Below, piece after piece: positions 24,030 to 37,600 of a stretch of 64,000 nt of DNA. Source of the DNA: Tubulanus polymorphus (lineage: Eukaryota > Nemertea > Palaeonemertea > Tubulaniformes > Tubulanidae); NCBI RefSeq assembly GCF_964204645.1, contig NC_134035.1:2926001-2990000 (forward strand). The letters run 5' to 3'. Below the pieces are notes generated by a model, which made no database searches, was not told where the DNA came from, and saw only the letters and a list, made by a program, of their open reading frames with translations. A program made the translations under genes and the position numbers. The number at the start of each line of letters is the position of its first letter. Within the stretch, counting starts at the first letter, position 1.

Positions 24030-24560
24030 ATCATTTGAACACTTGCCTCAACTTGGGCTTAAACGACAAGTGAAACTGCGTACTCTGAATAAAACATTGT
24101 TTCTTATAATCCATTTTACACTGTATCGAAGAATTGTCAACAAGTCTAATAGGGAGAACAATAGACTCAATTTTTTTTAAATAAATCAAAAATAAATTAA
24201 GTTCAGAAATTAGCCTACACCTTTCATGCCTAAATACTGAAATATTTTCCAAATGATCAAAATTATAATTTGTCGGCTTGAAAAAATTGGAAACACGGTT
24301 AGAAATGAAAAAAATGGAGTCTCTTTTCTCTTATTCAACAAGAGTAGATTCTTTTTCTATCTTTCAATACAGCATAAAATGGATATAAAAGCTAGTTCAT
24401 TTAGACTGCACCGTTTCACTATCATATCAAGACCAAACTCGAGGCATGCGTTCAAAAGATTAAGAAAATTATCCCGAAAAATCTACCACAGACAGAAAAA
24501 TATAAGACTTATGTTAGATAAGAAAAAAAAAGAAAAAAAACCAAACTCCTTAAAATTGTA
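24030..24560. repeat. Dispersed repeat family Y, two copies
   Basis: The stretch 24,340-24,440 (AAAATGGATATAAAAGCTAG, then CACTATCATATCAAGACCAA) and an inverted copy at 24,045-24,130 belong to a family also present at 28,380-28,530, 49,725-49,890 and 51,190-51,270. Copies differ by roughly a fifth to a third. The class is not recognised. Confidence 0.55.
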
Positions 24561-24599
24561 ATAATAAAGCCTAAACTATCACTAAACCTAAACTATAAA

Positions 24600-25260
24600 A
24601 AAAAAAAAAGGTAGGAAGAGGGGGGCCAAGATCTCGGCACAGCGAGGCCAGGGGGGTTAGTGCACATCCTGCGCTCGCTAGGAGGGTACATGACCACCCT
24701 CCTGCAACCTCGGGAGGACCTCCTACTGCAGCCTCAGGAGGTCTTATGCCTCGTGCTACAGCCTCGCGAAATTTAAACCTCCTATTCCGTCACTTCCGAC
24801 GGAAATACGCCATTGCCAGCTGTGGAATAATGGGATGTATGTTTTGTGCGAGTTTATCTCCGGAAGGCCCGGATCTGCGGCCATCAACCCAGCACCGTAC
24901 GATTCATATCGAGATATGACTAGTAACTCCGAGAGGTAGCCCAACCATAGAAACAATGATAGCAACTAGTAAAACAGAATACAGAGTCTGACTAGTCACA
25001 AGAATACCTAGCCATGTATATACCTAGTCATGTGTACACCTAGTCATGTGTACATCCAGCCATGTGCACACCCAGCCATGCGCACACCTAGTCATGAGTA
25101 CATCCAGCCATGTGTACAACTGGTCATATGCATACTTAGTACCTGAATACATATGTACCAAGCACCTAACAGCACCTGCACCTAAAAGGATCTGCACCTG
25201 TACCTGAGAGCATCTGCACCTGTACCTAAAAGGATCTGCACCTGTACCTTATAGTATCTG
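24600..25260. other. Inverted repeat partner and minisatellite
   Basis: An A10-plus run is followed by G-rich sequence. From 24,890 to 25,150 the sequence is the inverted partner of 22,300-22,570, including 16-bp units such as ATGTGTACACCTAGTC. Short units with TCTGCACCTGTACCT lie at 25,190-25,260. Confidence 0.55.
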
Positions 25261-25484
25261 CACTTGGAAAATTGACCGCAATTTTCGCAAAGAGTAATTT
25301 TTACTCAAATTGTTGAAAATTAGAAAATATTGACGAGGCGAACACGTCGAAAAAACGTTTGACACGCAAAATATTGTTTTAGAAAAAATCGGTTTAAAAA
25401 AATGCCGAGATATCGATCGACGGTTTTTCGAATAATCTGAACTCAATTGAGCTGATTATCAATTTATCGACTGATCGACTTTCA

Positions 25485-26455
25485 ACTGACTACTACGACC
25501 GAGTCACTGACTGACAAAGACTTACTGACTACTACTGATCATGACTGCTGTGATTGAGTGACTGCTACAGAGTCACAAATACTATTACTATTAATGACAA
25601 AATGACTGCTACGAGTCACTGACTACAACTTAGTGACTACTATTAACCAAAAAATGACTACTACAACTGACTTATAAAGACTTACTGACTACTACTGATC
25701 ATGACTGTTGTGATTGAGTGACTGCTACAGAGTCACAAATACTATTACTATTAATGTCAAAATGACTACTACGAGTCACTGACTACAAATTAGTGACTAC
25801 TACTAACCAAAAAATGACTACTACAACTGACTTATAAAGACTTACTGACTACTACTGATCATGACTGCTGTGATTGAGTGACTGCTACAGAGTCACCAAT
25901 ACTATTACTATTAATGACAAAATGACTACTACGAGTCACTGGCTACAAATAAGTGACTTCTATTAACCAAAAAATGACTACTACAACTGACTTATAAAGA
26001 CTTACTGACTACTACTGATCATGACTACTGTGATTGAGTGACTGCTACAGAGTCACCAATACTATTACTATTAATGACAAAATGACTACTACGAGTCACT
26101 GACAACTTAGTGACTACTACTAACCAAAAAATGACTACTACAACTGACTTATAAAGACTTACTGACTACTACTGATCATGACTGCTGTGATTGAGTGACT
26201 GCTACAGAGTCACCAATACTATTACTATTAATGACAAAATGACTACCACGAGTCACTGGCTACAAATTAGTGACTTCTATTAACCAAAAAATGACTACTA
26301 CAACTGACTTATAAAGACTTACTGACTACTACTGATCATGACTACTGTGATTGAGTGACTGCTACAGAGTCACCAATACTATTACTATTAATGACAAAAT
26401 GACTACTACGAGTCACTGACTACAAATTAGTGACTACTACTAACCAAAAAATGAC
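25485..26455. repeat. 160-bp satellite, ~6 units
   Basis: CTTACTGACTACTACTGATC recurs at 25,521, 25,681, 25,841, 26,001, 26,158 and 26,318, so the spacing is 160, 160, 160, 157 and 160 bp. Each unit is itself rich in TGACTACTA words. The array lies about 190 bp beyond the stop codon of the micro-exon gene, where its 3' UTR is expected. Confidence 0.92.
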
Positions 26456-26645
26456 TAGTATGACTGCGTAACTTGACTGAATGACTACACTACTACTGCT
26501 GATTAACTGACTACCATGACCGATGAAAAAAACTGTTTCGTTGAACTGCTGATTACCCGGATACAGGAAGCAGTTGAATCGTAAATGACCCAGTGAAGCA
26601 GTGAACAAACAAGCCTACCTCGTTACTGGATCATTTACGATTCAT

Positions 26646-27107
26646 CTACTCCCTGTACCCACGCCTAAACAAGACCGATTTTAAATCATGTAAAAGAGCC
26701 TTTGATCTATCCGAAGATAGAAGCTCCTCCCACGGTCCCACGGAACCGCGAGCCACCACCCGCACTTCGGCGCGGCATCGGTCGCTGGACAGAACTCTGT
26801 CCAGCGCCGAAACCGGGGCAGCGGCCAACGGCTCCACGGGGGCAGGAGGAACTCCTCTTACCTCCTCAACCTCCACGACCATCTCCTCTTCTACCAGTTC
26901 CGGCTCCGGCTCCGGCTCCGGGACCGGTTCAAACACCGGTTCCGGTTCCGGCTCCGGCTCCGGCACCGCCTCCACCACCTCCGGAACTGCCACGACGCCG
27001 ATCTCCTCCCCTCCGCCACCGCGTCGCTCCCCCTCGGGAGGCGCCACACCACCGCGACGAACCGCCGGACGGCGTCGTCTTCGATGCCGAGCGGTGCGCG
27101 TGCCCGT
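26646..27107 (-). CDS. Exon 43 (terminal, 153 aa and stop)
   Basis: Acceptor TTTTTTTGCAG, phase 0, stop TAG at 26,646-26,648. It opens TGTRTARHRRRRRPAV, then a Gly/Glu segment, then Pro-Glu repeats (PEPEPEPEP twice), an acidic EEE stretch, and a C-terminal part with two LSSDR motifs and the ending LFRRGYRE. The GC-rich composition differs from the AT-rich surroundings. The repeated GGTTCCGG-type words on the plus strand come from the Pro-Glu codons. Confidence 0.8.
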   Translation of the reverse strand, partial: TGTRTARHRRRRRPAVRRGGVAPPEGERRGGGGEEIGVVAVPEVVEAVPEPEPEPEPVFEPVPEPEPEPELVEEEMVVEVEEVRGVPPAPVEPLAAAPVSALDRVLSSDRCRAEVRVVARGSVGPWEELLSSDRSKALLHDLKSVLFRRGYRE

Positions 27108-28626
27108 CTGCAAAAAAAAGAAAACATTCATTTACTAAATGATCGGTTGAAAAGTGATTTTTTACAGAAAATTTTCGGATCAGTAACCGAGCTGAAATAA
27201 TGAAACAATTGATTACATATAAACAAAGAGATAAATCGTCGCGATCTGGGAAACAATATTCTAAAGGGTTAGAAAATAAAGCAAAAAAAAAAATGACGAT
27301 GGCTCGCTGAAAATGAAAGTATTATTAAAGAAAAGATATTATAAGTGATTCATAAAAACTGTTCGTGTGAGAGAAATTCATTCGAAATCAAAACTGAGAG
27401 AAATATAAAAAAAACAGTTAATGTTGAGATGATGCTTACCTCCCGTAACTCCCCCTCCCACAGCCGCCCGTCCACGCGACGGGACCACCTCTGTGCAAGA
27501 GGGTGCGGCTGCCGGAGGGTCCGCTGCCTAGGGCGCCTATCCGGGGAGGCAGCAGCTGGAACGGGGTCTGCCAGCTGGTCATCCAAGACAGGACCAAGGT
27601 TCAAGTGAAAGAGGTCTATGGCCTCTTTCACGTCCTCCGGACCATCCTCCACCGTCTCAATTAATATTGGTTCCACTGTAAAATATAAAATAGAAAGAAA
27701 TACATTAACAATCAGGAGAAACAATTAATATATCAAGGGCAGATCCAGTCCCCCGCCTTTAATATCTTGAGGTGCCCTCGAGATATTTTAGGAATTTCTT
27801 TTTCCATTTTATAAAGAAATATCAAGTATTCCCTCATGATGGCTATCGAATAGCCTCGGGCAACAAAATTTCAAAATTTTCTGGGGAGAAACACTTAAGA
27901 CCCCTTTCATCCCTTCACGAGTGCTCATGTGCCCTTCAGTAAACCTTCCAAAAATCCTGGCTCAGCCCTTGTAGATTTACAGTGAACCCAGTGTAGCTAG
28001 TAATCTCATTAATACAAAATGGTTGACTTTCCACTTGAAGTGTGATTGGTTGCCAATAATTTGTGACATCATCATGCAGCAGAATGTGGGATGCGGAAAG
28101 AATACAATATCAGTCTCCATGAGTGACATTGATGGGCTGGTTGAGAGTTTAGGGTTGTCGGGACAGGGTTACTACAGTACAGCACAGAAGTAACTAAACA
28201 TTGTATCATTGTATTGTACAGTCACATGAACAAATAAATAGGTGTTATACCATCAGCGAACCATCACTTAACCATCAGGTGAACCCCTGCCATAACCGCA
28301 AACCATGATTCATGATGATTTGGAAATAATTCTAAATGGTAGGCATGGAAACTTGTTAAAATTGATCTAGTTCATAAAATGCAGTCTATTTTCTCTGATT
28401 CAAATCAGTTCAAGAAGACTTTTTTGGCAATGCTTCAATTAACAGCGTAAAATGGATGCAAAAACGATGGTTTATTCAGACCGCGCGGTATCACTGGTCG
28501 TATTTAAACCAAATTTGATGCGGTATGTGTTTAAAACAATGAGCGACATATGGTATATGGAGTATATTACTTCATGCCTTGCCAAACACTAATTACTTAC
28601 TCACCAAATCACTCAATTAACCTGTT

Positions 28627-28698
<72 letters not shown>

Positions 28699-31600
28699 TA
28701 TATATAATTAATCCGTTTTTAGTCAATATCTCACACCTGACGATGATCTCTAGGGTGAGATCGAAACGTCGTGTTCTTATGTTTTAGATTGTTTCCATAA
28801 ATAAATTCTCGATTTTAGAATTCTTTTAATTTGTAAATAAAGTTGGTTTTTTATCTTATTAACCCTTTCAGTGCTGACTGATCAATACCCTATAGTGCTG
28901 GAGATAATTTGAAAATTTTGAAAAATTCCACCCAAGTGTGTTGAATAACGGGAATAGCACTACAGTGCGTCTACACCACGGCGCGGTGTATCGTTAGTTA
29001 CTGATATTTCACGATGTGTCTGAAAATGGTTGACGCCGCACGAAAATAAATAGGCTTTTGTTATACAGAATTCTGTAAGGGGAACAATGATCTCTTTTTT
29101 CTTTTTCAATTATTTCTAGGATGTACCGTCAATAAGACCCGGGGCTTGATGAGGCAGTGGCTGCGTTACTGTGGCAAGCGAGGATCAGCTAGTGGTTACT
29201 CCTCAATAACCGTGCTTCAATTTCGTCGACACTTCCCGATTGAACTGTAGCCGACTCATCGCTTTATCAATACGCGAAAGTTCACGATTGGTAGAACACT
29301 TTATCCGTGTTGACGCGATGAGGAGAGAATCCCACAATGATAATAAAAAGTCCGAAAATGAAACTTCATAATAATCAGGAATTATTCCTGAAGATGACTA
29401 TTAGGATATAGTCGAAACGTTGAAATAAACTACTATCTCGAAGTTTCATTTTTGGACTTTTTATTATCATGATGTGATCAGTGGAAAGAGAGAGGAGAGA
29501 GTATAAATGCAAAAAGTTGTACTTACATCGCGTCAAAAAATTAAGTAGATACCGCGGATCCGCGGCGATATTCCGCCTTATCTCTTCGATGACTGTAAAA
29601 TAAATAAATGAGAAAAATTATTAGTATTTCATTAAATCATGGACGATCAATAGGAGTTTTACGACGTGGACAATACAGTCAAAGTCTGTTATACTGCCGC
29701 CATACTCCATCAGGAGTGACATGATTATGGGTATTTTAACGTGCTGGATCCAGTTCCACAAATGAGTTAACTCTGAACTCAGGATCCAGTTCCACACATG
29801 AGTTAGATTTAACTCTGAACTCAGGATCCAGTTCTACAGTTACGAGTTAAAGTTAACTCTGAACTCGGGATCCAGGACCCAGTTCCACAGTTGTGAGTTA
29901 CAGTTAACTAAATTAATCATCAGTTATCAACAGTAAGGCGCTCAGTAACATCTTTCATATTTCTGTTCAAATCAGAGACAAATTCAGTATTTCTTGTCAT
30001 AAAATAGTAACAAATACCGAAAATCAGTAACAGTTTGGGCAGCTCTGCTAAAAATGTCTGGCTACAAACGGACATATCTAAATAGGATCATGAATATGTG
30101 TAGACTTACCATTTTCCGTCGCATCGACGGCGGGGGCGGCAGCTGCATTTTCTGCCTATAATATAATAACAATCATGATGTTAAGGTTTAAGAAAACAAC
30201 AAAAAAATTTGTCAAAATTCATGCAGTTTTTACTAGCGTTTCGATAACACGAATCGTAATTAGAGAGATAATGGGGCCAATTCCCTATATGAAATCAAAA
30301 GCTGAAAGAGAGCCTGCAAACAAGAGCATTTCAAGAGCTCAACTAATGCAGCGCAAAGTTTCCAAACAAACCAAGAAATCACAATTTCAAAGTTTTTCTT
30401 GATTTCTCTTTATAGTACATTCGGCGTTCATGTATAGCAGTTCCGGTCCATTGGATAATCCTTTCATCATCGCTTTAATGAAATTTGAACAGTAGGGAAC
30501 TGGCACGCCAGCTATCCCTTCAGATGGCACCGCTTAGGTATGTGAGACAATCTAATGGGACAGAAAGTGAACAAGAAGTGCGACAAGTCGTCGTCAAATT
30601 AGAGCATTGATATTTTTTCGCGCATCTCTTATTGTATTAATAGTGAGCACTGGATCATATCATTACGGTTAAAAATACCCGACTATTTGATATCTCTAAT
30701 TTGAGTAGTTTTCACCTGAATATATGACAGCGCAAGGGCTCTAATAACTTACTCTTCGGCGTCTCAGCCGCGGCGATCGCCTCAGCGGCGGTATCTCGTC
30801 TCTCTGGAAAAAACAAAACAATCAACAGTGATTAAATCATCGAAACATTAAATGATTTCTTACTGATTGGAGAATTCGGTATCAGAATAGCTCGGTAGGA
30901 CCAGAGAGATTCAGGGATTCTATATGTGAATAGCTCGGTAGGACCAGAGATTCAGGGATTCTACATGTGAATAGCTCAGTAGGACCAGAGAGATTCAGGG
31001 ATTCTGTATGTCTTCCTGTTCATTGACGTGTCAGTAATGATCAACACATTCAGTGTATTTGATGCATTATAATTATTTTCACTTATAGTTCAAACTTACA
31101 TCAGCTTGCGGCGGCGGCGGCGGCGTCGCAGGTGTTTCAGTCTAAAAAGTAAAAAAACGATATTTCCATTGGTTATAAAAACATGAAAATGATTCATTTC
31201 AATTTAATATAATAAAACTTGGTTCCACAGTTCAGGACCCAGTCCCACAGTTACAGAACCTGGCTCCGCAGTTCTGGACCCAGTCCCACAGTTACAGAAC
31301 CTGGCTCCGCAGTTCTGGACCCAGTTCCACAGTTTGAAGTTATGATCTAGTAAAGAGATACCGATCCTAGTTTTCCAGCCAATGATATTCAGTTAGTTCC
31401 GTGCGATGGTCATCAAGCCGATTGTCATCAATTTCTAGATCTCTCCCTGTCCCGCCGCCCCAGAATTAGGTATTTTTACTTTTTTTTGGTTTCGATTTTT
31501 TGGTGCCACGAGATCCAAAGCAGAAGAATTCTACACTATTTTAATTCTTTTTCCGATGCAGATTTTGAAAACAATAAAATATCCTCATAATCATTGGTGA

Positions 31601-34600
31601 ACCACAATGATAATAATCTACATGACTTAAAACAGGAAATAATGGTCAAGTCTTCATGAATAACCATGAACTGTGGGTGCAGAGACGCGAAAATCACTTG
31701 AAAAGTGGTTTGAACGCTCGGACAACTGGAAACATTTAAAAATTTGTCAGTTTTTACCATAGTTTATCATTGTTACAATGGTGGTTGTCACCTATGTTGA
31801 GGATTTACCGCTAGGGGCAACATTGAAACCCGGTCTATGAAATCGGGCCAAGGTTGAGGATTTACCCCTAGGAGAAAATGATGTGGTCTATAAAACCCTG
31901 CCCAGATTATCAATAAACTTATTTGAAATTAGCTTCACTTAAAATGATTTGACTCAAATCAAACTTACTTTAACCGGTCCGACGCGTGCCCGTTTAGGGC
32001 TAACGGGGTCCTATAAAATAAAAACAAGTTGAAATCAACATCCAGAATTTTCAAACATATTTCTGAAGGAAATCTCAATTTCAGATTATCTTAATAATCT
32101 TTGGTGAGCCACGAAAATGATAATCTACACAACTAAAAAATGTAAATGAATAACCATTAACTGCGGGTGCAGAAACGACAACACCACTTGCAAAAAGGGC
32201 TTCAACAAACTCTCCACAATCACAAGAGGCACGTACTACCATCGCGAAAATCTTGTGCCTTTTTTTCCATGCCCAAAATAGATGTTCAAGCCACTTGGAA
32301 AGTGGTTTTTTTCACATCGACAAACTCTCGTCGCAATCACAAATCATACTTGTCGTAAGCTTAAACTTTCACAAGATCCCGTCGGCAGGCGGACAGACGG
32401 AGAGACAGGCGGACAGACGGAGAGACAGGCGGACAGACGGAGAGACAGGCGGACAGACGGAGAGACAGGCGGACAGACGAACGGACTGTAAAATGATTTG
32501 ATGAAATTCAAACTCACCGATGCCGGTACCTCGAGCTTCCTCTTCTATAAAATAAAAAATCAACTTTAGTTTAACGACGTCAACAAAAATTCAGACATAT
32601 TTCATCTGCAGTCGTTTGTGTTCAACTGTAAATTCAATAGAAATGTTCACAATATTTACCGGCACATTCACGCACGTGTGGAATTCATTTCTCTACATAA
32701 AAAGAAAAACAAGAGCTCAATTTAGCATTTATGAAAATCAGAATAAATTATCTCGAATCTCGCATTTTTTTAATAGCTTGGTTGACAGGGTAGACTATTG
32801 AAATATCATTTCGGAAAATTTAAAAAAAAAAGAACTCGCTCAGCGCGATAAACACAGTTTTTGAAGGAAGAGGGAACGATCGATAGGGCAATATACATAT
32901 GTCCAAAACAATGATCCTTGGAAAGTTCGAATTCTGCACACAAATGTGATCAAAAAAAGAATAAACGTGCGTTTTTCAATTTTTTCATCATTCAAGCCGG
33001 GATTCTCATTCGGCGAAGGTGAAAAACTTTTTTGCTCGTTTTCCACTGAATTTGTTCCACGGATGGGAGTAAAAAAAAATTCTACTTTTGACTTTTCTTC
33101 AAATTTCGGGAGGCGGTTCCCGTAAACCAAGCTATTTAAGAAAAAGCCTCATCTGGTGAACCATCAAAAATAGTTATTATTACGTTATAGGTTGTTACTA
33201 ATGATCGGATTTATGAGAACCACAACGGTATAGTGTACATTATGGAATAAAGTTCAAGTTTTTGTCAGTAGATGGCAGGCAGGTGGTATTTATAAAGTCA
33301 CTGGGTGTCAACATGTGTAACTGAAATTGTCTATTGTAAACTTACGTCAATTTGCACAATACGCGCGATTTCCGATTCCTAGAAATGTAAAGAAAAAAAA
33401 TTCTGAAATCAAGTTTTGAATAACTATACCACGGATGAAAGATTCCATGATCGAAATTCTTAGTTGACCCTCGATTTAGAGACTATTTTGAGGATAATTG
33501 AACCGATGGATGCTGCGTGACATGATTTCAATATTCTACTAACTCGGTCTGAAGAATATTCACATCGATACAAAACTGTGACCGAGCCGCAACTTTTAAA
33601 CATTCTTAGTTTCACTTAAAAACATTGCTTCACGCTATTATCAATGCCAATTTTACGAATAATATGAACTCGGTAAGATGAATATTCGCATCGATACAAA
33701 CTGTGACCGAGTGCGACTACTTTCAAACACTCTTTAGATATAACTGGCTTCAGCTGTGATTAATTTAGGACCGAAGATACTACTCTATATAGCTTAATCA
33801 GTAGCGGATCCAAACTAGATTCCATTGTATTCCGGAATATAGTCAGAATAACATTTTTTTTTTTAAAGTAACTCGATCCAACAGAATGTCCCAGATACAA
33901 GGAAATTAGAACATATTTCAAAATTTTTATTGGTTAGGACCCCTAAACTGCGGCAGCTGCAGCGGTCAGGCAAAAAATATCTTTAAGGAATATAGCCAAA
34001 TTCACCAGCCCCCCACGGAACTGCCCCTAAGTAATGACATTTTAGAATTGAACCCATGATACAATATAGCGGCTGCAGCGCTGCAAACAGATCGGTCACA
34101 ATTACCAGTGTTTATGTTTTCCAACAACAAATAAGCTAGCAAAAACTAGGTGCCTTTAGCCTACGAGCAAAATTGGTCGTAGCTTTAGCCAAGTTTGACC
34201 TTGGTGGAGATATGCTATGGGATCTCTTAGAACATGGATATTTCAGCAGGAAAATCAATATCAGATTATAATAATCTGGTGAACTACGAAAATAATTATC
34301 TTTTACAACTTACGATAATGGTAGGAGCCTCGGGCTCCGGCGGCGGCGGCTCTGGGAAATCATCATTCTAGTAATCAAAATAACATGAAATATCATGAAA
34401 AATTCTAGCTAACCCTAAAAGCGAGTATATATGGAGCCACCCACTAATGAAAGGGATGGCTCCAAATTCACTGAGAACGAGTAGGCGATCAAAAGGATAT
34501 TTACCCAAAGGTCGTCGAATAAATTGATGTCCTATAAAAAAGAATACAAAAAATTTATTAAGATAAAATGTACGTATGTTTTTGGTAAATGACACTTACT

Positions 34601-37600
34601 GATCACAAGTGACATATGGTCACGATAGTATCACAATTGCTTGCCAGTGAGGCTAGGCGTTCACCAGAGCCAAGTTTCATAGATGTTGGGAAAAAATAAT
34701 ACCAGCTGGGATCATTTCGAAATTTTTCAGTTATTACCAAGGTTTTCATTATGAAGTTGTCACCTATGTTGAAGATTTACCTATCGGCAACCAACAGGGC
34801 TGCCAACCTCTGAAAAGTGCTATCAGTAACAAATTGCAATATGAAAATAAATGTTCAAATCAATCAGTAATCAACAGTAAGACCCTCAGTTAGATCTTTC
34901 ATACTTCTCATATGCATCGAACAAATCAAATCAGTATTTCTTGTCATAAAAGAGTAACAAATACCGAAAATCAGGAACAGTTGGCAACTCTGGGTAACAT
35001 TGATATCCGGTTTACAAAATCGGGCTCAGGTTGAAGAAATACCTCTAGGGTATTATTGATATACAGTCTATGAAACAGGGCTAAGGTTATCAATATTTAA
35101 CATCGATATCGAAAATGATTTAATGAAATTGAAACTTACCTCGTCACGCGGAATCTTCGGCGGGCTTACGGGTTGCTGTAAAATATTTAAAAAAAGTTGA
35201 AATCAACATTCAGAATTTTGATACACATTTCTTTAGTAAATCTCAACTTTCAGATAGTCATAATCTATATTGAACCACAATGATAATAATCTACACGACT
35301 TAAAACAGGAAATAATGGTCAAGTCTTCATGAATAACCATAAGCTGTGGGTGCAGAGACGTGAACATCACCGACCGACCGACCGACCGACCGACCGACCG
35401 ACCGACCGACCGACCGACCGACCGACCGACCGACCGACCGACCGACCGACCGACCGACCGACCGACCGACCGAGGGTAGACCACCCTGATTTTGGTAAAA
35501 ATCTATCAAATTCCCCAATCTTTCTGATTCAATGAGATTGTCAGGTTGTCTAGGACATTAGCACCCTTGAATTGCTGAACAATGCCTATACCACTGGCGA
35601 TTGTGAGATCCTATCTATGGACGAAAAGACAGATTGAAAGTAATAACGGGAGAACGATTCGATAGAATTCAAACTGACCTCGTCGACGGATCGGCGTCGC
35701 TTTCTGGTGACCTATAAAATAAACGAGCAACATTTAGATTTAATCATTTTTCATTTTCAAGTTCATGATCACGTGTAGTTCGAACATGGAAAGCATTTCA
35801 TGAGAGAAATTGAGTGGAGCCGATTTAAGACTGCGAGGAAAGATATCAGTAATGTCAGTGATGAGCGAAAACTAAAAACATGGCCAAAACTTACTTCTTT
35901 CGTTGTTGTTATTGTTTGTTTGCTCTGATGCCATGAAAGAAAAAAAGAGAATTAATTTTAGTTTTGTTATTTTATGTTCAGTAGCACACGTAGGTATCAA
36001 TATACGTAATAAATGAGTTCTAAGCGACGGATGCCTCGTTATAGATATTGTTTTGATTCTGTATCGTTATTTAATAAAACGAACAGGAGAATTTTTATGA
36101 CTTTGTTCCCGGTATGAAATACATTGGCTGTCAGATAGAAATGAACACGACAGAAAATCCATGATACAGAAAAATGCTGACTTACTTCCTTCGGTGCTGT
36201 TGCTGTTGGTTTCTGTTGCAATAAAAGAAAGAAAATTCAGTAAGTTTTTTTCTTATATTTCATATTCAGCAGGAAACGTTAATAAACACAGTAGACATAA
36301 AAACTGGACAGGTTTATATAGATATCTGTATCTGAAAAATGATTTTGATGTCATTAGCATAAATATCTTACATTAAGTTAAGTGCAATTCCTGAGTGCTA
36401 ATGGATTAAAGTTGATGTTAAGACAGGATCATCTACGAGGGAATACACGGGAAACGAATGACGCTTAATTATAAAATTGAAACTTACTCGTACAGGAATG
36501 GCCGCTGCCGCTGCCGGAGCTGTTGCTGTTGGTTTCTGTTGCAATAAAAGAAAGAAAATTCAGTAAGTTTTTTTTTTTATATTTCATATTCAGCAGCAAA
36601 CGTTAAACACAGAAGACACAAAAACTGGGCAGGTTTTATATCTGTGTCTGGAAATCGATGAAAATCGCAAAAAATAATTGCCCATAGGCCAAGAGGTTTA
36701 CCACAGCCTTATGAAATGCTTATATCAGGTAACGAAATAGGGATGTAAAGTGTAAGGTGCGAGAAGTTTCGGTCTCGGTTAGAGAAATGAACGTAATCAT
36801 AAAATCGTAATTATAAAATAGAAACTTACTCGTGCAGGAACGGCCGCTGCTACTGCAGCTGTTGTTGTTGGTTTCTGCTGCAATAAAAGAAAGAAAATTC
36901 AGTTTTGTTTTAAATTTCATATTCAGCAGCAAACGTTAATAAACACAGTAGACATAAAAACTGGACAGGTTTATATAGATATCTGTATCTGAAAAATGAT
37001 TTTGATGTCATTAGCATAAATTTCTTACATTAAGTTAAAATCAAACATGCCACATGGTAAATCATTTTGAAGGGAATCGAACTCAGATTAAATTCTGTAA
37101 CTTTTGACAAAATTCTGATGAAAAGCTCTTTAAGAATCGATTGTTATATTATTTGATGATCATTGGTTTACATATATCTGTTGGTTAATATTATCAATGA
37201 ACTTGTGGTCCAGTCGCCAATCCCACGCGAAAAATGATTTGGACGCTTGATAATCAGACTTATTTAATATTCAACGCCCCCCGGTGAAAATATACAAAAA
37301 CCGTTGACCTTGAAACTCGTCACTATCATAGAAAATGTCGCAAGTGAACAGATGGAGAGATGAACAGACGGACAAAAAAGTCCATGATACAGAAAACTTC
37401 AAACTTACAAATGCTGCTGCTGTTTTTGCTGCTGCTGCTGCTGCTGCTTTCGTCTGCTATAAAAGAAAAGAGAATTCATGAATTTCTTGCGTTATTTCGT
37501 ATTCAGTTGCAAACATTAAACATAGATCATATCTTGATTAAAACAAAAGAAACAAAAAACAAGTTTTTAACCTGTGTTTGGAAAAACTCTGATATTTATG

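Noticed and set aside
34570-34660. Additional micro-exon before GTAAGTGTC at about 34,600
   Set aside because: No pyrimidine-rich acceptor, and an in-frame stop in phase 0.
35233-35535. Frames giving VGRS or PTDR repeats
   Set aside because: Translation of an (ACCG)n microsatellite; open in all frames and inside an intron.
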